From the NCBI RefSeq assembly GCF_024205705.1, contig NZ_CP073115.1, positions 2,108,001-2,172,000 of the forward strand: DNA of 64,000 nt. Reading direction: 5' to 3'. The DNA comes from Neisseria subflava. Its GTDB lineage: Bacteria > Pseudomonadota > Gammaproteobacteria > Burkholderiales > Neisseriaceae. The notes under the pieces were generated by a model that saw only the letters and a list, made by a program, of their open reading frames with translations, was not told the origin of the DNA and searched no databases. Below, piece after piece: positions 56,942-64,000 of the stretch. Position 1 is the stretch's first letter. Each line of letters starts with the position of its first letter. The position numbers and the translations under genes were made by a program.

Positions 56942-58516
56942 TTATTGCGGATAAACATATTCCGCCTTACCGTCGCGAATGTTCAAGCTGCCTGCATCGC
57001 CCGTAATCAGATTGCCCGTTACCGAGCCTTCGCTACAACCTGAAACCGGCATATCGTAGCCCAGCGTGTGAATCAGGAATGTTGAAAGCTGCTGATGGAA
57101 GGCAATCTCGCAAGGTGCAAAAGCCTGGTTGGCAGCTTGTTGCACGGCCTTATCCGGGCTGTACAACACCAGCGGCACAAGATAGCTGTCAGGCTGCACC
57201 GTGCCTTGATTGTAGGTATCTTGGCGCACATACTGACCATGATCAGAGGTATAGGCAAACAGCCAGTTGCCGTCAGGCTGCTTTTGCAGCTGCTCGAATA
57301 CGGTTTGGATCATTTGGTCGGTTTTGTGGATGGTGTTGTCGTACTTATCCACAATATTGGCTTCGCCGAAAACTTTATCTTGAGGCTGCAACAATGCGCC
57401 GTATGGGACGTGCGAACCGCGTTGGTGCAACACAATAAAATGCTTTCCCTGCTGCAAATTGATTTTATCGAACAGCGGCAACAGCTTCTCATCGGGCATA
57501 TTGTCGCCGTTGCCGTAGCCAAGCTGCGTCGGCTGAATCAGATGGTCTATCCATTTCTTACCGATTAAGTTCAAAATTGCCATCTCGTTTTCCGCCTGCG
57601 CGCTATAAAAATACGTTTCATAGCCCTGCTCTTTAGCGAGGCGGAACATATTGGTATCGCCGCTGCTGATTTGCTCATAGCCGTTGGCATGCGGTATCGC
57701 ATTGAAAAAGCTGGGCAGGGACACAGCCGTCATCAAAGCGGCGGAATAGCTTTGTTTCACAATCGGTTTAAAGTCGGCCTGCGAAAGTTGGGTTAAAAAC
57801 GGCGAAGTTTCGCGTCCGTAGCCAAACAATTTCAAATGCGCCGCACTTTCGCTTTCGCCCATAATCAGGATGATATTTTGAACACTGCCCTGCCCAATTT
57901 TGCTTGGCGCAGGCTGTTTGAAAACAGGAATCTTGCTTAAATCAAACAACTGATACGGCAATACGCGCCCGATAAAATAGCCGAAGCTGAAATAATTGGC
58001 TTTGATGCGGCTGTATGTCGGCTTGGGCGAAATACCGTGTTCCTGCGTCGTACTGAATGAACGTCCAAAAATCAGCAACATCGCCGCAATAAACACAATA
58101 TCGGCGGCAAAATGCGTCTTACGGCGGAACTTGGCAAGGCTGCAAAACAGCACGACTTCAGCCACGCCCCACAACGCAGGCAGCCACAACTTATCCAACA
58201 TCGACGCGCTCGCGCTGCCGACTTCGGTAACCTCTTTCAGCATCAGCCAATAATTAATGCCCGTCATCCAGCTTTGATAAACCGCGTAATGCACATTGTT
58301 GGCAATGATGCTGAGCGCAAAAAACAACGCAATCAGCAACCGTGAAGCCTTATAACGCGCAAACAGATACAGCGCAGCAATCACAAATATCAGCGCAAAC
58401 GTTTCCGCCATTTTTGCTGCCGGCAGAGTTTCAATCCCGAATACAAAGCGATAGGCGATTTCGCTGGCGGTAAGTAGAAATGAATAGAGAAAAAGAACGA
58501 AAAGGGATTTTTTCAT
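56942..58516 (-). CDS. LOS phosphoethanolamine transferase (Lpt3/Lpt6-like, sulfatase fold)
   Basis: 524 residues. Five N-terminal transmembrane helices (about 1-155) precede a periplasmic alkaline-phosphatase/sulfatase-fold domain: NIILIMGESESAAHLKLFGY (metal-binding Glu), the probable Thr nucleophile in ALMTAVSLPSFF, LHQRGSHVPYG and YTSDHGQYV (metal-binding Asp-His). Enzymes of this class add phosphoethanolamine to lipid A or inner-core heptose and change serum and peptide resistance. The lack of the EptA wording suggests an inner-core (Lpt6 or Lpt3) enzyme. It lies inside the split hrpA, directly after the hrpA fragment. The start at 58516 is chosen over a GTG at 58531. Confidence 0.8.
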   Translation of the reverse strand: MKKSLFVLFLYSFLLTASEIAYRFVFGIETLPAAKMAETFALIFVIAALYLFARYKASRLLIALFFALSIIANNVHYAVYQSWMTGINYWLMLKEVTEVGSASASMLDKLWLPALWGVAEVVLFCSLAKFRRKTHFAADIVFIAAMLLIFGRSFSTTQEHGISPKPTYSRIKANYFSFGYFIGRVLPYQLFDLSKIPVFKQPAPSKIGQGSVQNIILIMGESESAAHLKLFGYGRETSPFLTQLSQADFKPIVKQSYSAALMTAVSLPSFFNAIPHANGYEQISSGDTNMFRLAKEQGYETYFYSAQAENEMAILNLIGKKWIDHLIQPTQLGYGNGDNMPDEKLLPLFDKINLQQGKHFIVLHQRGSHVPYGALLQPQDKVFGEANIVDKYDNTIHKTDQMIQTVFEQLQKQPDGNWLFAYTSDHGQYVRQDTYNQGTVQPDSYLVPLVLYSPDKAVQQAANQAFAPCEIAFHQQLSTFLIHTLGYDMPVSGCSEGSVTGNLITGDAGSLNIRDGKAEYVYPQ

Positions 58517-58527
58517 AATGGGAAATT

Positions 58528-58947
58528 TCACAATAAAAGTTGCCTGACTTCGGGAGGTCGTCTGAAAGCGGCTTCCTTGGTGGTTAAACCCATTTCAATC
58601 GCGCGCGACTTACGCATCCGCAGGTGCGACAGGAAATATTGGCGGCACCACTGCACCAACTGCTTGTTGGATAAGTCTTTGTCGCACTCGCGCTGGAAGC
58701 TGTCCCAAATGTTCAGGTAGGCAAGGAAATCAGACTGCTTGTCGGTAAAACGCTCGTGTGCTTTGGCTGCCTCCTCGCGCGCCTCTAGCGGCCGCTCGCG
58801 TGGATCTTGAATCGACAGCGCGTACGCGATCACCAATATTTCTGCCATGCAGTCATTTTGTTGTGCAGCAATCAGTATTCGGCTGACTTTGGGGTCAATT
58901 GGTAGTTGACCCATTTGTTTGCCAATAGGGGTTAATTGATAGTGCGG
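58528..58947 (-). pseudogene. Fragment of a second, divergent hrpA
   Basis: The frame reads HYQLTPIGKQMGQLPIDPK onward to AAFRRPPEVRQLLL, parallel to residues about 58-190 of the 53925-56936 product but clearly diverged (KVSRILIAAQQND against KIARILLAAKKHD). It lacks nine net residues where the other copy has EWRELHYQLAQT (here KSR), an in-frame deletion. Both ends are truncated. It looks like a donor-derived remnant carried in with the restriction operon. Confidence 0.8.
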
Positions 58948-58960
58948 TTTTGGGGCTTTT

Positions 58961-58972
58961 AGGCTGCCTGAA
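58961..58972 (+). repeat. Simonsiella-dialect uptake sequence
   Basis: AGGCTGCCTGAA, a full match to the AG-simDUS dialect as I recall it, differing from the host form at two positions. It lies just upstream of the restriction operon, in the leader of the hrpA fragment. Confidence 0.75.
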
Positions 58973-59078
58973 AAATAACAGATAATGTTGTCTTAAAGCA
59001 ATATTTAAGACGGTATTTGTTCTATCCTAAGTTATAATTCTGCTTTTTCAGGCCACCTGAAATCTTATTTTTGAAAAT

Positions 59079-60125
59079 ATGATGAATAACACACACCAAC
59101 CTACTGTTTTAGATTTATTTTGCGGCTGTGGCGGCTTATCGCTCGGTTTTATTCAAGCTGGTTTTGATGTCAAATTGGGCATAGATTATTGGCAAGACGC
59201 GATTACCACCTACACCGCCACACACAAAGGCACACAAGGCATTGTCGCCGATTTATTCAACATCACACCCGAACAAATCTCCCAACAAACTCAAATTAAA
59301 CAAATAGATGTGATTATTGGCGGGCCACCATGTCAAGGTTTTTCTATCGCCGGCAAACGCATGATTGATGATGAACGCAATCAACTTTATAAAGCGTTTG
59401 TGGATTTTGTCCGTTTTTATCAGCCCAAAGCATTTCTAATGGAAAATGTCCCTAATATAATGTCAATGGGAAAAGGAGCGATTAAACAACAAATTACTCA
59501 AGATTTTGAGCAACTAGGCTATATCGTCAAAAGTCAAATTTTAATGGCTTCTGATTATGGGGTACCGCAAAATCGTAAACGCGCATTTTTTGTGGGATTT
59601 AAAAATGGCATAACATTTGATTTTCCCAAACAAACGGTTAATCAATATGTTACTGTAAAACAAGCCATTTCTGATTTACCTGATTATTCGGTTGATGATG
59701 GCGCGGCTTATCCACTTTTAGGCAGCAGCGAATATCAACACATGATGCGCCAAAATGCAACTGGCTTGTTTAATCATCAAATCACTCAACATAATGATAA
59801 AACAAAAGAAATTATCGCACTCGTACCTGATGGCGGCAATTACAAAAGCCTACCTGAACATTTGCGCCAAACGAGAAACGTCAATATTGCATGGACACGC
59901 TTAAACAGCCAAAAACCAAGTTTTACGATTGATACAGGACACCGCCACCATTTCCATTATGAATTTAACCGTGTGCCAACGGTGCGCGAAAGTGCGCGGA
60001 TTCAATCGTTTCCTGATGATTTTGTGTTTTTAGGGACAAAAACCAGTCAATATAAACAAGTTGGCAATGCTGTTCCGCCTATGTTGGCAAAAGTGATTGC
60101 ATTGAAAATGAAAGAATTTTTATGA
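59079..60125 (+). CDS. Type II DNA (cytosine-5) methyltransferase, first of two
   Basis: 348 residues. Motif I LDLFCGCGGLSLGF (11-24), catalytic GGPPCQGFS with Cys85 (motif IV), ENV at 122-124 (VI), QNRKRAFFVGF (VIII) and GNAVPPMLA (X); the target-recognition region lies between VIII and IX. Transfers a methyl group from SAM to C5 of cytosine in the cognate site to protect the host. It overlaps the nuclease gene by four bases (ATGA). The operon is A+T-rich compared with the flanking hrpA pieces. Confidence 0.95.
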   Translation: MMNNTHQPTVLDLFCGCGGLSLGFIQAGFDVKLGIDYWQDAITTYTATHKGTQGIVADLFNITPEQISQQTQIKQIDVIIGGPPCQGFSIAGKRMIDDERNQLYKAFVDFVRFYQPKAFLMENVPNIMSMGKGAIKQQITQDFEQLGYIVKSQILMASDYGVPQNRKRAFFVGFKNGITFDFPKQTVNQYVTVKQAISDLPDYSVDDGAAYPLLGSSEYQHMMRQNATGLFNHQITQHNDKTKEIIALVPDGGNYKSLPEHLRQTRNVNIAWTRLNSQKPSFTIDTGHRHHFHYEFNRVPTVRESARIQSFPDDFVFLGTKTSQYKQVGNAVPPMLAKVIALKMKEFL

Positions 60126-61564
60126 GCCAAATTTATCAAATTCCTGATGAATATTTTTTCCGTTTACATCATATTCGCCCACGTTTTAAAAGTAATGTAG
60201 AAGAAGTGTTATTGTACGTTGCCAATTCTATTTCTGATTTGAACACGCTGCCTGAAAAAGAATTTAACGAACAATTAAATGCGGTTTTGAGAAATTTTGG
60301 TAAAAATCAAACTGCTAAACAAAAAACCATCGATAATTGGCGCACTGAAATTGCTGCCTTATTTTCTTTTATTCAAGAAACCGAAACAGGAAAATTATTT
60401 CCCAGTCTCATGGCAAAAAGGCTGGCTGAAAATCAATATCTTGATGAATTTTTTAATTATTTTTTATACACTTTTCAATACCCAGCAGGACACAATAAAA
60501 ATCATGCAGTGATTGAACAGATCAAAAAAGGCATTCAATTTCAGCCGTGTAAATTTATTTTGCAAATTTTTCAGGCGGCCTGCGAATTAAGCGATAAGCC
60601 ATTTAGTTTAACCGCCGAAGAATTAACGCAATGCGCCTATTTTGATTTGCGCGTAACGGCTGAACATAGCAAAACAGCACATGATGTTGCCAAGCACATT
60701 ATTGAAAATAGAGAAAATAAAATTAAATACTCTCATGAATATGAGCAATTAAAAAAGATAAACGGTAATTATCCATCTGCTAGTGATGTCTATCGTTATG
60801 CTGGCGATATTTTAGATTATATGGTTTTGGCTAATTTATTGAAAACAAAGGGAACACACTATTACTATTATTTGAATACGGATAATCCAGATTTAATCAA
60901 TCGCCATTTGCAAAATACAGCTTATTTCAACCAATACAATTGTTTTTATTATCAAAAAGAAATCAGTAATGCTGAAATTAGGGCATTAGAACGACAATGG
61001 TTTGATTATGTGAACCAATTTGACAATATCGCAGAATTTTCTCCGTCATTAAATCAAGCGGAACAAGCAGATATTTCTGTATTAGTACAAGAATATTACG
61101 CCAAAATGCAAGGTAAAGAATTGTTACCTACCAAAATTTTTGGCGATTATGGCGAAACTTTGATTTTGGCGCATGAATATTTACGTACCAAAGGTCAATC
61201 CAACCGCCAACATTTGATTAACAAAATCCCAACGCCTTTGGGTGTAGGTTATGATTTGCAAAGTATTGAAATTGAAAAGCATAAACGATACATTGAAGTG
61301 AAAAGTACGCGCTCTAAAAAGGCAATTAACAGCAATCGCTTTAAATTAACGCCAAATGAATGGGATAGCGCGGAAACCTTGGGAGACAGTTACTTTATTT
61401 ATTATCTAGTTATGAATGAGACAGGCAAAAATATTTTTATTATTCAAAATCCTGCGAAAAAATATCGTGAGAATTTATTAAAAATTGACAGCCATTGGAT
61501 GGTTGAATTTTTACCGCAAGCTGGCAAGTGGCAGCCTTTGTTGGAGGTATCATGCTCCGAGTAA
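60122..61564 (+). CDS. Putative type II restriction endonuclease with DUF3883-like C-terminus
   Basis: 480 residues, no signal peptide. The N-terminal 330 residues are helical and unfamiliar. The C-terminal region (about 345-465) has GYDLQSIEIEKHKRYIEVKST with Asp378 and Glu392-x-Lys394, the D-(n)-E-x-K arrangement of PD-(D/E)XK nucleases, as in DUF3883 domains. Its place between two cytosine methyltransferases, overlapping both (4 and 13 bases), makes a restriction endonuclease the natural reading. The target site is unknown. Confidence 0.82.
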   Translation: MSQIYQIPDEYFFRLHHIRPRFKSNVEEVLLYVANSISDLNTLPEKEFNEQLNAVLRNFGKNQTAKQKTIDNWRTEIAALFSFIQETETGKLFPSLMAKRLAENQYLDEFFNYFLYTFQYPAGHNKNHAVIEQIKKGIQFQPCKFILQIFQAACELSDKPFSLTAEELTQCAYFDLRVTAEHSKTAHDVAKHIIENRENKIKYSHEYEQLKKINGNYPSASDVYRYAGDILDYMVLANLLKTKGTHYYYYLNTDNPDLINRHLQNTAYFNQYNCFYYQKEISNAEIRALERQWFDYVNQFDNIAEFSPSLNQAEQADISVLVQEYYAKMQGKELLPTKIFGDYGETLILAHEYLRTKGQSNRQHLINKIPTPLGVGYDLQSIEIEKHKRYIEVKSTRSKKAINSNRFKLTPNEWDSAETLGDSYFIYYLVMNETGKNIFIIQNPAKKYRENLLKIDSHWMVEFLPQAGKWQPLLEVSCSE

Positions 61565-62505
61565 CATCCCTATTTTGCGGTTGCGGTGGCATGGATAAAG
61601 GTATTTTGGGTGGATTTGATTATTTAGGGCACTACTACGCCAAATTACCATTTGAAATTGTATATGCTGCCGATAACGACCCTTACGCCATTAAAATTTA
61701 CAACGACAATTTTACGCATCATGCTGAATTGAAAGATGTTCGCGATATTGTGGCACATGAATTGCCTGACCATGATATTTTGCTGGGGGGCTTTCCGTGT
61801 CAATCGTTTTCTATTGTGGCGCAAAATCCGCCGCGTTTGGGTTATAAAGATGAAAAAGGTAAGTTATTCTTTGAAATGGTTAAAGTTTTAAAGGAAAAAC
61901 AACCTCGATTTTTTATTGCGGAAAATGTAAAAGGTTTGTTATCGGCAAATAATAAACAGGCTTTTCCGATGATTTTGCGTGAATTTGAACAAGCTGGTTA
62001 TCACATTCACTATAAATTGCTGAATGCGTCTGAATATGGCGTACCGCAAAAGCGCGAACGTGTTTTTATGGTGGGTTTTCGGGATTTTGACGATTATTTC
62101 AAATTTCAATTTCCTGTTATGCTGCCTGAAAAAGTACCGCTTAAATTCGCATTGGATGCACAAGCTAATCTTGATGAAAAATGGTTTTTCAGCCCTAAAG
62201 CGGTAGAGGGTATGTTGCGTGTGCGTGAAAAAATGAATAAAGGGCGCGTACAAAATATTGAACAGCCATGCAATACGATTAGCGCACATTTGGCAAAAGT
62301 GAGTTTGAATGGCACAGACCCTGTATTGATGATTGGCGAACGGTATCGCCGATTTTCACCGCGTGAAGCCGCTAATATTCAATCTTTTCCGCTTGATTTT
62401 CAATTTGACAGCGTGTCAGATAATCGTCAATATCGGGCAATTGGCAATGCTGTACCGCCTGTATTGATGTGGCACGTTGCCAATGCGTTAGCAGAAATTG
62501 TGTAG
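61552..62505 (+). CDS. Type II DNA (cytosine-5) methyltransferase, second of two
   Basis: 317 residues from the ATG at 61552, preceded by GGAGG. SLFCGCGGMDKG (I), GGFPCQSFS with Cys83 (IV), AENVKG at 123-128 (VI), QKRERVFMVGF (VIII) and GNAVPPVLM (X). Only about motif-level similarity to the first methyltransferase, so this is not a recent duplicate. Two different cytosine methylases in one operon usually mean an asymmetric site needing one enzyme per strand. Confidence 0.93.
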   Translation: MLRVTSLFCGCGGMDKGILGGFDYLGHYYAKLPFEIVYAADNDPYAIKIYNDNFTHHAELKDVRDIVAHELPDHDILLGGFPCQSFSIVAQNPPRLGYKDEKGKLFFEMVKVLKEKQPRFFIAENVKGLLSANNKQAFPMILREFEQAGYHIHYKLLNASEYGVPQKRERVFMVGFRDFDDYFKFQFPVMLPEKVPLKFALDAQANLDEKWFFSPKAVEGMLRVREKMNKGRVQNIEQPCNTISAHLAKVSLNGTDPVLMIGERYRRFSPREAANIQSFPLDFQFDSVSDNRQYRAIGNAVPPVLMWHVANALAEIV

Positions 62506-62528
62506 TATTCAGCCAGTCTAAAAATGCA

Positions 62529-62568
62529 AAATACCATCTGAAATTTATTTTCCAAGCGGTATTTTTTG
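62529..62568 (+). terminator. Terminator of the restriction-modification operon
   Basis: AAATACC (62529-62535) and GGTATTT (62558-62564) pair, then TTTTG follows. The loop holds CATCTGAAAT, a decayed uptake-sequence core. Confidence 0.65.
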
Positions 62569-62596
62569 TGTAATTTCTTTTTCTGGTTGTTTGAAA

Positions 62597-63991
62597 TCAT
62601 ATTGCCTCCACCGCCCCCAACTCCAGCAATACCTGAAAACCGTCATTGATATACCGCGAATCGGGCATTTCTAAAAACGGGAATGCTGCTACGTCGCCCA
62701 AGTTCAGTGATGCCATGCGCAGGATGACGGCGGCGAGGTTGCTGCGGACGATTTCTGGGTCGGTAAATTCGGGGCGGCTGTTGAAATCTTCTTCTGAAAA
62801 CAGTCGGATACAGACGCCTGCGGAGACGCGGCCGCAGCGGCCGGAGCGTTGGCGGGCGGCGGCTTGGGAGATTTTTTCGACATGAAGCTGCTCCACCTTT
62901 GCCCGTGCGGAATAGCGTTTGACGCGCGCGAGGCCGGTGTCGATGACGTATTTGATACCCGGCACGGTGAGCGAGGTTTCGGCGACGTTTGTTGCTAACA
63001 CGATGCGGCGTTTTGCGCCGGAGGGGTGGAAGATTTTGTGCTGCTCGGCGTGCGACAGGCGTGCGAACAGGGGCAGGATTTCGTCGTTGCGGCGCAGTGT
63101 AGATTTGCGCAGGGCTTCGGCGGCTTCTCGGATTTCGCGTTCGCCCGGCAGGAACACCAAAATATCGCCTTCGCCATAGCGTGCCAATTCGTCGGCTGCA
63201 TCGACAATCGCGTCGGTCAGCTCTACTTCTGCATCGTCTTCATCTTTGCTGGTCAGCGGTCGATAGAGGATTTCGACGGGATACGTCCGTCCGCTTACTT
63301 CCAGCACAGGCGCGCCGTTGAAGTGTTGGGAAAAGCGTTCTGCGTCTATCGTTGCCGAGGTGATGATGACTTTCAAATCGGGGCGGCGCGGCAGGAGCTG
63401 TTTCAAATAGCCCAAGAGGAAGTCGATGTTCAGGCTGCGTTCGTGCGCTTCGTCGATGATAATCGTGTCGTAGGCAGCGAGATAACGGTCGGTCTGGGTT
63501 TCTGCCAACAGGATGCCGTCGGTCATCAGCTTGACGCAGGCATCGCGCGAGGTGTGGTCGGTAAAGCGTACTTTATAGCCGACCGCGCTGCCGATTTCGG
63601 ATTTCAGCTCTTCGGCAATCCGCTCTGCTACGGAACGCGCGGCCAAACGGCGCGGCTGGGTATGCCCGATCAATCCTGCCGCCCCGCGCCCGAGTTCCAA
63701 ACAAATCTTGGGCAACTGCGTGGTTTTGCCCGAACCGGTTTCGCCGCAAATAATCGTTACCTGATTTTCGGCAATGGCTTTTTTGATTTCGTCGAGTTTT
63801 TCGTGAACGGGCAGCGTGTTGTCAAATTCGGGCTTGGGCAGTTTGGACAGGCGTTGCAGATAGAGATCGTGCGATTTTTTGTATTTTTCCTCAACCTTGG
63901 CCAAGCCGCCGTATTTATTGGGGTTTTTAAAGGCAGATCGCAGAAAATGGCGGTCTTTGGAGAGGGTTTGGGCGAAATCGGGTTGCGGCAT
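62597..63991 (-). CDS. hrpA: HrpA N-terminal part, DEAH helicase core (split gene)
   Basis: 464 residues with the complete DEAH helicase core: CGETGSGKTTQLPK (motif I, about 82-95), TQPRRLAA (Ia), DEAHERS (II), ITSATIDAERF (III), FLPGEREI, TNVAETSLT (V) and ARQRSGRCGR (VI). It ends abruptly at FQVLLELGAVEAI, where a full HrpA continues into the HA2 domain; the continuation is about 5.7 kb away at 53925-56936. The cut falls at the boundary between helicase core and HA2, so this piece may still fold. The start at 63991 is eleven bases from the window end. Confidence 0.9.
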   Translation of the reverse strand: MPQPDFAQTLSKDRHFLRSAFKNPNKYGGLAKVEEKYKKSHDLYLQRLSKLPKPEFDNTLPVHEKLDEIKKAIAENQVTIICGETGSGKTTQLPKICLELGRGAAGLIGHTQPRRLAARSVAERIAEELKSEIGSAVGYKVRFTDHTSRDACVKLMTDGILLAETQTDRYLAAYDTIIIDEAHERSLNIDFLLGYLKQLLPRRPDLKVIITSATIDAERFSQHFNGAPVLEVSGRTYPVEILYRPLTSKDEDDAEVELTDAIVDAADELARYGEGDILVFLPGEREIREAAEALRKSTLRRNDEILPLFARLSHAEQHKIFHPSGAKRRIVLATNVAETSLTVPGIKYVIDTGLARVKRYSARAKVEQLHVEKISQAAARQRSGRCGRVSAGVCIRLFSEEDFNSRPEFTDPEIVRSNLAAVILRMASLNLGDVAAFPFLEMPDSRYINDGFQVLLELGAVEAI

Positions 63992-64000
63992 GATGGTGCA

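Noticed and set aside
59079..62505. Vsr mismatch endonuclease or solitary Dcm-type methylase locus
   Set aside because: No Vsr-like gene is present and the middle gene carries a nuclease-type D...ExK site.

Overview
This window comes from the chromosome of a commensal Neisseria. Dozens of copies of the DNA uptake sequence GCCGTCTGAA are scattered through it, many as inverted pairs acting as terminators. Most carry the AG prefix (AGGCCGTCTGAA) rather than the AT prefix of meningococcus and gonococcus, which points to the N. subflava / flavescens / mucosa side of the genus. The gene set and order (uvrB, comP, comEA next to an rRNA operon, rpsB-tsf-pyrH, lptD-surA, yraN-gmhA-BON lipoprotein) are neisserial.

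Layout. 1-4.5 kb: a truncated membrane protein, uvrB, and two competence genes (the uptake-sequence receptor ComP and the DNA-binding protein ComEA). 4.8-10.4 kb: a complete rRNA operon on the minus strand (16S, tRNA-Ile, tRNA-Ala, 23S, 5S) with two strong tandem promoters. 10.5-33 kb: housekeeping genes, namely ypjD/ffh, dsbA, a TonB-dependent receptor with a Fur-like box, an AP endonuclease, argA, pyrE, rlmH, pyrH-tsf-rpsB, a folate ligase, mnmG, amgK and lptD-surA. 33-34 kb: a small accessory patch with a DUF1269-type gene, a head-to-head IS5-like end, an Eikenella-dialect uptake-sequence hairpin and a 10-base G tract. 34-49 kb: rsmI, yraN-gmhA-BON lipoprotein, map, an XRE regulator, argG, a run of small membrane proteins, trpC, mqo and rsmG. 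49-52 kb: parA and a SWIM zinc-finger gene, each carrying a one-base frameshift, among GC-rich repeats.

52-64 kb is the most unusual part. The DEAH helicase gene hrpA is cut in two: the helicase core lies at 62.6-64.0 kb and the C-terminal part at 53.9-56.9 kb. Between them are a phosphoethanolamine transferase, a decayed piece of a second, divergent hrpA, and an A+T-rich type II restriction-modification operon with two cytosine methyltransferases flanking a DUF3883-type nuclease. An exact copy of what I recall as the Simonsiella uptake-sequence dialect lies beside this operon, and near matches lie inside it. This suggests natural transformation from another member of the Neisseriaceae. Immediately downstream of the hrpA C-terminal half is a very A+T-rich gene for an ATPase with a TOPRIM-like C-terminus, of the OLD/PARIS defence type. 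I read hrpA as an integration hotspot holding a small defence and surface-variation cassette.

The sequence was read by eye without database searches. Family names rest on visible motifs, length, gene order and recall of the families.
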